A stretch of 17,957 nt of DNA, taken from positions 1 through 17,957 of the forward strand of contig CAMXLV010000023.1 of NCBI GenBank assembly GCA_947244675.1, in the 5' to 3' direction. Positions 9,031-15,728 of this stretch are shown here, in pieces; the first letter of the stretch is position 1; every line of letters begins with the position of its first letter. A program made the translations under genes and the position numbers. The notes below the pieces were generated by a model. That model did not search any database, was not told the origin of the DNA, and saw nothing but the letters and a program-made list of their open reading frames with translations. The stretch comes from an uncultured Clostridium sp. Its GTDB lineage: Bacteria > Bacillota_A > Clostridia > TANB77 > CAG-508.

Positions 9031-9083
9031 GAGTGTCCCTAAATCCCTTTTAAAAGGGATTTAAAGAACGTCCCCTAATCCCT
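9031..9083 (+). repeat. REP-like palindromic element, copy B (end of ABC permease gene)
   Basis: A 53-base unit with 47 of 53 bases identical to 1538-1590. Its centre is a perfect 22-base palindrome (arms AAATCCCTTTT and AAAAGGGATTT, 9041-9062), flanked by GTGTCCC and ACGTCCCC. In the sense of transcription its first bases are part of the TAG stop codon of the permease gene (9082-9084). Each half also contains GGGATT, so the middle AATCCC could pair with either side. No T-tract follows, so it is not a standard terminator. Confidence 0.8.
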
Positions 9084-10542
9084 ATATGTTTTTAATATTT
9101 TTCTTCTTAAAAACAATAAAGGTTGGTATTATCATAGCTATAAAATATAACATACACATTATAATAGAGAATTGAATTGTCATGCCTTCCATACTTGGTA
9201 AGTTTCCATATAAGTACTCACTAAAATCCCAGTTTAAGCTAACAAAAAATCTCATAAAATCTACTTTTTTCTGTATTACTAACATATTAATTACATCTGC
9301 TGACATATAACCTAATAATGGTATGGCAATTGCTACTGGACCATTTGTAAATAAGGTACTAAATGAAAAAGCAAGTGTTGCAAGTAATACTAATTTTGGC
9401 AATTGTGTTACTATTTCAATTCCCAAATAAGTAAAAATAGATAATGTTTCTAAATTTCCTGTCTCAAAATTATATTCTAAAATTGGCACAGACAAACTAT
9501 CATAACCAAAGATAACTCCTCCTATTAATAATTCCATTACAACCACAGCAAATATTGAAAAAATAATCATAATAAGAATGGTAATAAATTTAGAAAATAA
9601 TATTTTATTTCTGCTATATGGTTTTACTAAAAGCAACTTTATGGTTCCTTTGTTAAATTCTTCACTCACAATTGTTCCTGCAATCATTATAATCATAACA
9701 ACTACAAATAAGCCATATTCACTAAAGAAATTTTTCAAAATACCACGTACATCATCAGATTTATTTACATCCACTTCATTTTCTATCACATATTTATTAA
9801 TTTCTCTTAGCGATACACTTTCATTATATTGTTGCTTTTCTTGATAGCTTAAATCTTTAGCTGTATAATCTATGCTCAGTACATTCTTAGCTTGTTCTTG
9901 ATAATTTCTTAATGCTCTATTTCTATAATCATTTCCATATTTAATCTCCTTATCCAATCGATAGTTTGCTACTTGTTCATCAATCTTTGCATTTTCAAGC
10001 ATTAACTCTATAGATTGTAATTCTTGCTTATCTTTTGTCATATCTCTTTGTTCTTTAAAATTATTTACTGCTATTTTAGCTTGTTCTAGCTCTTCTCTTG
10101 CAAAATATTTCCAATCATCTTTTTCTAATTTTTGTATAATATCTTGCATTTTTTTCTCAACTTCATCTGCCTTTTCTAAATCTTTATTTTCTCCATAAGA
10201 ATAAGTATTTTTTTCATGTACATACTCTGCTATTTGTGTTGACAAGATTGTTCTTTGCCATGCATCTTCTTCATACTTTTGTTTCATTTCATAAAGATCC
10301 AATTCTGACTTCAAATCTACATATAATTTAGTATCACTTGGTTTGTTTGGATCCAATGTTTTGATTTCCTCATTGATATACTCAATATATTTATTGTTAT
10401 ATTCATGATAACCATCACCTTGATAAAAAAACTTATAAATACAATTCGTTAAAATGACAAAAGCCAAAATAACAAATAATGTGATATATATACTTTTCTT
10501 TTTAAAAATTTTTGTTAATTCATTTTTAATTAATTTATTCAA
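9082..10542 (-). CDS. ABC-2 type transporter permease
   Basis: Membrane subunit of an ABC exporter. The 486-residue protein has one membrane segment at residues 16-38 and then a long charged, helical, presumably extracytoplasmic region (about 40-265) rich in Glu, Lys and Gln. Five or six further segments follow, from LFVVVMIIMIAGTIV onward, including the VSEEFNKGTIKLLLVKPYSR motif typical of ABC-2 permeases. It starts at TTG, with GGAGGG seven bases upstream, and overlaps the last 8 bases of the ATPase gene, so the pair is translationally coupled. The protein starts MNKLIKNELTKIFKKKSIY, a normal beginning for this family. Substrate is unknown; relatives export peptides or antibiotics or act in bacteriocin immunity. 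Confidence 0.88.
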   Translation of the reverse strand: MNKLIKNELTKIFKKKSIYITLFVILAFVILTNCIYKFFYQGDGYHEYNNKYIEYINEEIKTLDPNKPSDTKLYVDLKSELDLYEMKQKYEEDAWQRTILSTQIAEYVHEKNTYSYGENKDLEKADEVEKKMQDIIQKLEKDDWKYFAREELEQAKIAVNNFKEQRDMTKDKQELQSIELMLENAKIDEQVANYRLDKEIKYGNDYRNRALRNYQEQAKNVLSIDYTAKDLSYQEKQQYNESVSLREINKYVIENEVDVNKSDDVRGILKNFFSEYGLFVVVMIIMIAGTIVSEEFNKGTIKLLLVKPYSRNKILFSKFITILIMIIFSIFAVVVMELLIGGVIFGYDSLSVPILEYNFETGNLETLSIFTYLGIEIVTQLPKLVLLATLAFSFSTLFTNGPVAIAIPLLGYMSADVINMLVIQKKVDFMRFFVSLNWDFSEYLYGNLPSMEGMTIQFSIIMCMLYFIAMIIPTFIVFKKKNIKNI

Positions 10543-11443
10543 TTACATTCCCTCCCGTTTTTTCAAAAAATGCTTGTTCTAATGATTTTTCTTCTTCTTT
10601 TACTTCATAAATTTTGATTTGGTTTTCTACTAATCGACTTACTACTTCTGGTATTTCTTCTTTTTCCAATTTTAACTTAAATTGGATTTTTGTAATGATT
10701 ACTGCTTCTGGTAAAATATCCTTTACCTTTTTACTATTATCTACCTCAAAAATTGTAAATACTTTTCCTTCTTGTTTCTTTATATCAGAAATATCACTTG
10801 TCTCAATTATTGTTCCATTTTTTATAATAGAAACTTTATTACACAAATTATCTAATTCTGCTAAATTATGACTAGAAATTAAAATTGCCATTTTTTCTTT
10901 TTCTGCTAAGTCTACTAAAAGCTCTCTCATTTCTTTTATTCCTTCTGGATCTAATCCATTTGTTGGCTCATCCAAAATTAACAAATTTGGTCTATGAAGA
11001 ATAGCTTGTGCAATTCCCAATCTTTGTCTCATTCCCAAAGAGTACTTAGAAACTTTATCTTGGATTCTATTTTCTAATTTCACTAATTTCACAACTTCTT
11101 CTATTCTTTCTTTTGTAATTCCTTGATACAAATTGGCTATTAATCTTAAATTTTCATAACCAGATAAATACATATATAAATCTGGATTTTCTACAATAGC
11201 TCCAACTTTTTTTATTGCTTTGGTAAATTGAGTTTGGATATCATAACCATTAATTTGAACTCTTCCTCCTGTAATGCTTTGTAGCCCTAAAATTAATTTT
11301 ATTGTTGTTGTTTTTCCTGCTCCATTTGGTCCAATAAATCCTAAAATGTCTCCTTCTTGAATTTCTAAACAAACATTATTCAATATCTGTTTTTTTCCAA
11401 ATTTTTTGTTTAAACTTTCACATTTTAATATCGTTTTTTCCAT
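10535..11443 (-). CDS. ABC transporter ATP-binding protein
   Basis: Cytoplasmic ATPase subunit partnered with the permease directly downstream. In 302 residues it shows Walker A GPNGAGKTTTIK (about 38-50), the Q-loop region VGAIVENPDLYMYLSG, the ABC signature YSLGMRQRLGIAQA, Walker B LLILDEPTNGLD and the switch histidine ISSHNLAEL. A C-terminal extension of about 80 residues ends SLEQAFFEKTGG, typical of exporters in the BcrA/CcmA-like group. AAAGGAAAGGGG precedes the ATG. It is the first gene of a two-gene unit; an extended -10 promoter lies just upstream. Confidence 0.93.
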   Translation of the reverse strand: MEKTILKCESLNKKFGKKQILNNVCLEIQEGDILGFIGPNGAGKTTTIKLILGLQSITGGRVQINGYDIQTQFTKAIKKVGAIVENPDLYMYLSGYENLRLIANLYQGITKERIEEVVKLVKLENRIQDKVSKYSLGMRQRLGIAQAILHRPNLLILDEPTNGLDPEGIKEMRELLVDLAEKEKMAILISSHNLAELDNLCNKVSIIKNGTIIETSDISDIKKQEGKVFTIFEVDNSKKVKDILPEAVIITKIQFKLKLEKEEIPEVVSRLVENQIKIYEVKEEEKSLEQAFFEKTGGNVIE

Positions 11444-11471
11444 TTTTTCCCCTTTCCTTTCTTATGTTTTT

Positions 11472-11480
11472 ATTTTATCA
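11472..11480 (-). promoter_or_regulatory. Possible extended -10 promoter of the ABC operon
   Basis: TGA-TAAAAT on the minus strand (TAAAAT at 11472-11477), 28 bases before the ATPase start codon. The -35 region is weak (TACAAA at 17 bases). It is proposed from position and the TG extension only. Confidence 0.4.
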
Positions 11481-11599
11481 CAGCCTCAAAAAAATTTGTA
11501 TTGATTTTTTCTTAATTTTCAATAAAGCTTTTCTTAAGTTTACAAAAATGTCATATTTGTGTACAAATTATAACGAAAAATTGATCTTTTCTATACAAC

Positions 11600-11624
11600 A
11601 AAAAAAATCAGGTATTTACCTAAT
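11600..11624 (-). terminator. Terminator after the nucleotidyltransferase-like gene
   Basis: Directly after the TAA at 11625-11627 the minus strand forms ATTAGGT-AAAT-ACCTGAT, a 7-bp stem with one G-T pair and a 4-base loop, followed by eight T (11600-11607). Confidence 0.8.
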
Positions 11625-12096
11625 TTACTTGTTTTCCTTTTTGATATCCTCATAAACTACCTTTTCTATGTATTTTTGGTTTTCTTCCATTTTTTCTCTA
11701 ATAGCTGTTGCACTAATTGGATATTTTTGTCTCTTTCGATCTACTTGTACCTCTCTTAGGGCTAAATCTCTTGCTACAAATTCACCATATGGTTCACTAT
11801 TATAAAAATGAGTTGGTTTTATATCTTTTACTATTTTTTTTAAATAATCTGTTTGTATTTTCACACTTTTTTCATCTAGCCCATACTCACTTGGTGGGTT
11901 GATAGCATAAAGTAAATTAACATTTGGATAAATTTGCTTAACCCATTTAGCTCTTACTTCAATTGGTATTTTTGTTACATCTGTTTGATAAATTACAACA
12001 TAAAATTGATCCATTTCCTTTAAGCCTTTTTCAATTAGGTATTGATGTCCGTTTATGTAGTGGTGCAAATTTTCCAATAGTAAACCCTATTTTCAT
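11625..12096 (-). pseudogene. NMN-adenylyltransferase-like nucleotidyltransferase, frameshifted in its HxGH motif
   Basis: The gene should start at the ATG 12094-12096, with AGGAG eight bases upstream, reading MKIGFTIGKFAPLHK. This is the beta-strand and first half of the nucleotidyltransferase motif. One extra base at about 12050-12054 then shifts the frame. Removing it gives LH-(K or N)-GHQYLIEKGL, restoring the HxGH motif exactly. The rest (to 11625) reads VVIYQTDVTKIP ... WVKQIYPNVNLLYAI ... FYNSEPYGEF and ISATAIREKM, the ISxTxIR motif of NMN/nicotinate-mononucleotide adenylyltransferases of the NadR N-terminal type. The restored length would be about 156 residues, so the NadR kinase domain is absent. 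It lies only 22 bases downstream of tRNA-Ser and is closed by a terminator. The exact substrate is uncertain. Confidence 0.8.
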
Positions 12097-12118
12097 AGTT
12101 TCTTCTCCTAAAAAAAAT

Positions 12119-12210
12119 TGGCGGAGTGAGTGGGATTCGAACCCACGGGCCGCTTATCGCGACTACTACAGTTCCAGTGTAGCTCGTTATGACCACTTCG
12201 ATATCACTCC
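12119..12210 (-). tRNA. tRNA-Ser (anticodon GGA)
   Basis: On the minus strand the acceptor arms GGAGTGA (12204-12210) and TCACTCC (12123-12129) pair perfectly. The D arm, a CTACA/TGTAG anticodon stem with loop CTGGAAC (anticodon GGA, reading UCC and UCU) and a long class II variable arm (GTCGC/GCGGC stem) follow. The T arm is GTGGG-TTCGAAT-CCCAC. The discriminator is G and CCA is encoded (12119-12121). The long variable arm with this anticodon is diagnostic of serine. It has its own promoter. Confidence 0.96.
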
Positions 12211-12224
12211 GTTTCTATTTTCCT

Positions 12225-12253
12225 ATTATATACGATTTTTCTAAAAATTACAA
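12225..12253 (-). promoter_or_regulatory. Promoter of tRNA-Ser
   Basis: TTGTAA (12248-12253), 17 bases, and a perfect TATAAT (12225-12230), 14 bases upstream of the mature 5' end. It begins only 11 bases after the mutY stop codon and probably also drives the nucleotidyltransferase-like gene. Confidence 0.75.
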
Positions 12254-12264
12254 CTAATTTGCCT

Positions 12265-13305
12265 TTACATTTTTTGGCGAAAAGGTATAAATGCTCCAGG
12301 TATTGGATACTTTTCCATAACTTCTTGTTTTAAAACCCAGTTAAACTCCTGATTCATAGTATCTACTTGTACTTTATACCCTACCATATGCCATTCAATA
12401 TGGGAAAAAATATGATGATGACCTCTTATTTTTTCTATTTTACAAACTTCTAATCCCCATTTTTTTAGTTCCTTTTTTATTTCTTTTGGAAGTATTTTTT
12501 TGTCTATACTTGGAAATTCATACATATTAGCCAATAATCCTGTTTCTTTTCTTTTTCTAATTGCTATTCTACTTTGATATTCCAATAAAAAAACTGTTTT
12601 TTCTTCTTGTCTTTTTTTCACTTTAGTCACACGCACTGGAATAGAATTAGTAAGTTTTTTCTTTTTAGCAATACATATATCTTGTACAGGACATTTTTCA
12701 CATAAAGGTTCTCCATTAGGCAAACAAATTACTTCTCCTAATTCCATTAAACCTTCATTAAAATCCCCTGCTTGTCTTGGCATAATTTTCTGTAATTTCT
12801 CCGTAAATTCTTTTTTAGTTTTACTTTCTAAAACATCTTTTTTACTTCCTACAATTCTACTAAGAACACGTAGTACATTTCCATCTACTGCTGTTCTCTT
12901 TTCATCATAAGCAATTGAACTAATAGCTCCCGCTGTATATTCTCCTATACCTGGCAATTTAATCAACTCTTCATAAGTCTTTGGCATTTTTCCTTCATAT
13001 TTTTCTTGCAAAATTAATGCTGCTTTTTTTAAATTTCTAGCTCGATTATAGTATCCTAATCCTTCCCACAATTTTAATAATTTTTCTTCATCTATTTTAG
13101 CCAATGTTTGAATATCAGGGATTTCTTCTAAAAATCTCTCATAATATTGTTTTACTGCCTCTATTCTTGTTTGTTGTAACATAATTTCTGAAAGCCATAT
13201 ATAATAAGGATTTTTTTCCTTTCTCCATGGTAAATCCCTTTTATTTTCTTGGTACCAATTTATAATTGGCTTTCTAATTCTTTTCATTAATTCTATTTCT
13301 TCCAT
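12265..13305 (-). CDS. mutY: A/G-specific adenine DNA glycosylase MutY
   Basis: Removes adenine mispaired with 8-oxoguanine. The 346-residue protein has the catalytic Glu in SEIMLQQTRIEAV, the helix-hairpin-helix LPGIGEYTAGA and the catalytic Asp in VDGNVLRVLSRIVG. An iron-sulfur cluster site, CLPNGEPLCEKCPVQDIC, has spacing C-x7-C-x2-C-x5-C, one residue longer in the first gap than the E. coli enzyme. A C-terminal NUDIX-like domain (from about 225) contains HHHIFSHIEWHM, which recognises 8-oxoguanine. The start is uncertain: the ATG at 13305 has no clear ribosome site, while the ATG at 13287 (MKRIRKPIINWY) has GGAAG upstream. Length is normal either way. The last 40 bases before tRNA-Ser hold the tRNA promoter. 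Confidence 0.94.
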   Translation of the reverse strand: MEEIELMKRIRKPIINWYQENKRDLPWRKEKNPYYIWLSEIMLQQTRIEAVKQYYERFLEEIPDIQTLAKIDEEKLLKLWEGLGYYNRARNLKKAALILQEKYEGKMPKTYEELIKLPGIGEYTAGAISSIAYDEKRTAVDGNVLRVLSRIVGSKKDVLESKTKKEFTEKLQKIMPRQAGDFNEGLMELGEVICLPNGEPLCEKCPVQDICIAKKKKLTNSIPVRVTKVKKRQEEKTVFLLEYQSRIAIRKRKETGLLANMYEFPSIDKKILPKEIKKELKKWGLEVCKIEKIRGHHHIFSHIEWHMVGYKVQVDTMNQEFNWVLKQEVMEKYPIPGAFIPFRQKM

Positions 13306-13427
13306 TTTTACAATCTATTTACCTCTACTATCTCTATTCTCTCAATTTTTTTCTTTCATTTATAACTTGATATATAAAAAACTGTATGGTAATATCATAA
13401 CAGAAAATAATTATTTTTCATATTAGT

Positions 13428-13577
13428 TTACCTCCAGCTATCATTAATATATTCTGTTAAAGCCATAATAAATGCCATTTCTGTCAAATCTATTCGTGAT
13501 ATTTTATCATGTGTTAATAATGCTCTTTTTGCTCCTTCTATTTTTCCTTGATTTCTTGTTGCTATTAATACTTTCAT
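13428..13577 (-). pseudogene. Remnant of a DUF84 (inosine/xanthosine triphosphatase-like) gene with its middle deleted
   Basis: A 49-codon open frame starts at ATG 13575-13577 with a ribosome-like AGTGAG five bases upstream, and lies 22 bases after the HD-domain gene. It begins MKVLIATRNQGKIEGAKRAL, the N-terminal nucleotide-binding strand and helix of DUF84 phosphatases. It passes directly into LTHDKISRIDLTEMAFIMAL and ends TEYINDSWR, which matches the C-terminal end of the same family as I remember it (GLLTHNKISRxDL...AFIMAL). Family members are roughly 170-180 residues, so about 120 central codons, including the active site, appear to be missing in frame. The start, frame and stop are intact, but the product cannot be an active enzyme of this family. 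Confidence 0.7.
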
Positions 13578-13599
13578 AATTACTCACTTTCGTTCTTTA

Positions 13600-14673
13600 T
13601 TATACTTTTTCATATGGTTTGAAATTAAAATCAAAACCAGTATATTTAAAATGTTTAATATTAAAATACTCCTCTATATCTTCTTTTGCAGACTTTGAAA
13701 TTTCATTTATTCTACATACACTGTTATTGTATTTAGTCAAAGGAATAACATATCTTCTTTTTCCTTTAACACTTATACAATATTTATCATTTATCGGTGT
13801 ATCACTTCCATAAACAGATGTTGCATTTTGAAATTTAATAAAGTTTTCTTTTATATAATTATCTTCACAATTCAATATTTTTTCAATTATCTCTTTCTCT
13901 GATAAATTATATAAATCATCAATTGTTAAATAGCCCTTAACATTCATAGATTTAACTATATCAGCTAAAAATTGCATAACTGTTCTATCTTTATCACTTA
14001 TCCATTCTGGCCATAATTTTGAAATAATGTGTATATATTTTTCACAGGTTTTCCAATCATTAAATCCTAACTCATCAATACCATGTTCATTTTTTAATAT
14101 GCTTACATTGTCATATATCTCCTTTATCGTTTCTAGCTCCCATACCCTATGAAGAACTAATCCACTAGAAAAAGTATATTCAAATCTATCTGCACTTAAT
14201 TGTGGTGTATCATTATCTGCAATTGGATAAATATGATAATCAGATATTTCCTCTATTTTTATTCCATCTCTATCTAATAATTTTATTATTTGTTTTGAAT
14301 TTCTTATTATTTGTTCTGTTCTTTCTTCTGTAGATTCTTGATATTCTGAGTCTCCATTCATAAAATCTATACAATGCTTAAAAGTTGGAGTTGCTATATC
14401 ATGAAATAATCCTGCTAAAGTTTGTTTTTTATTATGTGTAAAGTGCCATACTATTAGAGCTACTCCTACACTATGATCTAAATTAGAATACCAATATCTA
14501 AGATTAAATACTTTGGAATAATCAGTTCCACAACTCATGCTTATACCATTTATTCTTTGCATTTCTGGAGTATCAATATATTCCAATAACCATGTTGGAA
14601 ATTCTGGTGACAATATTTTAAAATATTCTCTTACTTCTTCGTTTATTGTATCTAAATAATTTTTCATTTTCAT
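13600..14673 (-). CDS. HD-domain phosphohydrolase-like protein
   Basis: A 357-residue soluble protein with an HD metal-binding domain. A histidine in YSNLDHSVGVALIVWHF, the HD pair in GLFHDIATPTFKHCIDF, and a later aspartate in the stretch TPQLSADRFEYTFSSG form the usual H...HD...D set. The N-terminal YIDTPEMQRINGISMSCGTDY and this architecture resemble the dGTPase/YfbR-like HD group. The actual substrate is not readable. The C-terminal 100 residues (from about 255) have no recognised family. The chosen ATG has GGAGGA seven bases upstream; an in-frame GTG five codons earlier would consume that site. It is the first of a two-gene unit with the DUF84 remnant. Confidence 0.82.
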   Translation of the reverse strand: MKMKNYLDTINEEVREYFKILSPEFPTWLLEYIDTPEMQRINGISMSCGTDYSKVFNLRYWYSNLDHSVGVALIVWHFTHNKKQTLAGLFHDIATPTFKHCIDFMNGDSEYQESTEERTEQIIRNSKQIIKLLDRDGIKIEEISDYHIYPIADNDTPQLSADRFEYTFSSGLVLHRVWELETIKEIYDNVSILKNEHGIDELGFNDWKTCEKYIHIISKLWPEWISDKDRTVMQFLADIVKSMNVKGYLTIDDLYNLSEKEIIEKILNCEDNYIKENFIKFQNATSVYGSDTPINDKYCISVKGKRRYVIPLTKYNNSVCRINEISKSAKEDIEEYFNIKHFKYTGFDFNFKPYEKV

Positions 14674-14702
14674 AATCATTTCCTCCACTTCTTAATATTT
14701 GT

Positions 14703-14711
14703 ATTTTACCA
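14703..14711 (-). promoter_or_regulatory. Possible extended -10 promoter of the HD-domain gene
   Basis: TGG-TAAAAT on the minus strand (TAAAAT at 14703-14708), about 30 bases before the ATG at 14673. No good -35 is visible. Confidence 0.4.
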
Positions 14712-14744
14712 TAAATATTTAATTTTTAAAATACTTTTTGACAT

Positions 14745-14777
14745 AAAAAAACAAGTCCAACTATACAAAATAGGACT
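14745..14777 (-). terminator. Terminator-like hairpin upstream of the HD-domain gene
   Basis: Minus-strand AGTC-CTAT pairs with ATAG-GACT, interrupted by a 3-base bulge (14754-14777). It is followed by TGTTTTTTT (14745-14753). It would end a leftward transcript coming from the structured region to the right. Confidence 0.6.
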
Positions 14778-14969
14778 CGTCTTTGAAGTTTTGTTATAGC
14801 AATATTTTCATAGTTTTCGTACAGTCGTTGTACATTCGTGCGAAACATATTTGAACAATTATAAAAGTATGTTGAAAGGTATGTATTTTTTACAAACTTT
14901 AAAAAATTGGCAAAATATAAGGATTTTACAATTTTCATGACAAAGTTTTAACAAACTTTAAAAAGTTCT

Positions 14970-15020
14970 AAAAAATAAGAACTCATAAAAGTCTTAATTT
15001 TATTGACTTCCATAAGTTCT
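14970..15020 (-). terminator. Long hairpin with T-tract, likely terminator of the SET operon
   Basis: Arms 15005-15020 and 14978-14993 pair over 16 bp on the minus-strand RNA, with three G-U pairs and no mismatch. The loop is 11 bases and the tail TATTTTTT. On the plus-strand RNA the same three pairs would be A-C mismatches, so the structure belongs to the leftward transcript. It lies about 180 bases after the SET-gene stop codon. Confidence 0.7.
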
Positions 15021-15202
15021 CTATTTTATTCTGGCTCCTTTGCGTAGGACGTATTCGAAAAAACTTACGCAAAAAAGTTACTTATTTCCGTTTCAAATGT
15101 AGTTATAGCAATAGTTTGCAAGAAATGTACCCACAAATCAGTATTTTTTGCTATTAACTATGTTTTTAATTTAACATAAAATTTTAAGTTTGGCAATACT
15201 TT

Positions 15203-15727
15203 TTAAATTTTTCTTTCTCTGTCAATTTTTTCTTTTAAATATTGTGCAAAATAATCATAATACTTGTCTTGCAATTCTTTTATTTTCCAATCAAATCCAG
15301 TAATAACTTTTCTGCAGTTTGTTGAGCCACAAGTACATTCAAATTTATAATCTTCATTATCAATAAATGCATAGTCAGTAGTTAATTCTTCATCTTTATT
15401 TATATCTTTCATTGCAACAAAAGTAATCTCTCCTCTTAATCCACAATTAGGATTGCAAGAATGATTTTGATATAATTTTATTTCATTTTCCTCTTGTTTA
15501 TTTGTAGCTCCTAGAAAATATTCATCACTAATTGGAAAATAGCTATTTATTATACCTGATGAAAATATTTCTTTTCTAGTTAGTATATGTCCACCTTTTA
15601 TAAATACAATTTCACCTTTTTTTATAAATTCTTTTGCAAATATTCCCTTTCCATTTAAACCATTATTCCTTACTTCTACTTTATCTGATAAAATTGATTT
15701 TACAGTAGGTTTTATATGTGTTTCCAT
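15203..15727 (-). CDS. SET-domain protein lysine methyltransferase
   Basis: A 174-residue protein with a complete SET fold: GLNGKGIFAKEFIKKGEIV at the start of the domain, then NHSCNPNCG, the S-adenosylmethionine and catalytic core motif (about residues 90-98). EELTTDYAF follows with the tyrosine of the active site, and a post-SET zinc motif, CTCGSTNCRK, closes the domain. By family it should transfer methyl groups from S-adenosylmethionine to lysine on a protein; the target is unknown. The start chosen is METHIKP, because GGAGG lies eight bases upstream. That ribosome site is inside the last codons (VDGGY) of the SDR gene, whose stop codon ends one base before this start. SET proteins are common in eukaryotes and patchy in bacteria, so transfer is possible. 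Confidence 0.9.
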   Translation of the reverse strand: METHIKPTVKSILSDKVEVRNNGLNGKGIFAKEFIKKGEIVFIKGGHILTRKEIFSSGIINSYFPISDEYFLGATNKQEENEIKLYQNHSCNPNCGLRGEITFVAMKDINKDEELTTDYAFIDNEDYKFECTCGSTNCRKVITGFDWKIKELQDKYYDYFAQYLKEKIDRERKI

Positions 15728-15728
15728 T

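Larger units (their letters stand above)
14689..15202. other. Intergenic region without a gene, with several structured RNA elements
   Basis: There is no supportable protein gene in these 514 bases; a 70-codon frame on the minus strand lacks a ribosome site and runs through hairpins. The region holds two terminator-like hairpins (14745-14777, 14970-15020) and a hairpin TTTGCGTA/TACGCAAA at 15039-15046 and 15066-15073. A stem TTTCGTAC/GTGCGAAA lies at 14815-14822 and 14838-14845. The words GTTATAGCAATA (near 14793 and 15105) and ACAAACTTTAAAAA (14892-14905 and 14951-14964) each occur twice. It may be a long 3' untranslated region of the SET operon, a small RNA gene, or the wreck of a lost element. 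Confidence 0.6.

Noticed and set aside
11464..11655. A 63-codon plus-strand open frame between the ABC operon and the nucleotidyltransferase-like gene
   Set aside because: It has no ribosome site, covers the promoter region of the ABC operon and runs through the terminator at 11600-11624.
12119..12210. tRNA-Ser as an integration site for a mobile island carrying the damaged genes on the right
   Set aside because: An island would normally attach at the tRNA 3' end, which faces left, and I see no integrase or repeated tRNA fragment. mutY directly adjoins the 5' side.
14726..14938. A 70-codon minus-strand open frame in the non-coding region
   Set aside because: It has no ribosome site, an odd composition, and it passes through a hairpin and ends inside a terminator T-tract region. 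No domain is recognisable.
14780..15130. The repeated word GTTATAGCAATA with downstream hairpins, considered as a CRISPR or tracrRNA-like remnant
   Set aside because: There are only two copies about 310 bases apart, no regular spacing, and no cas gene in the window.
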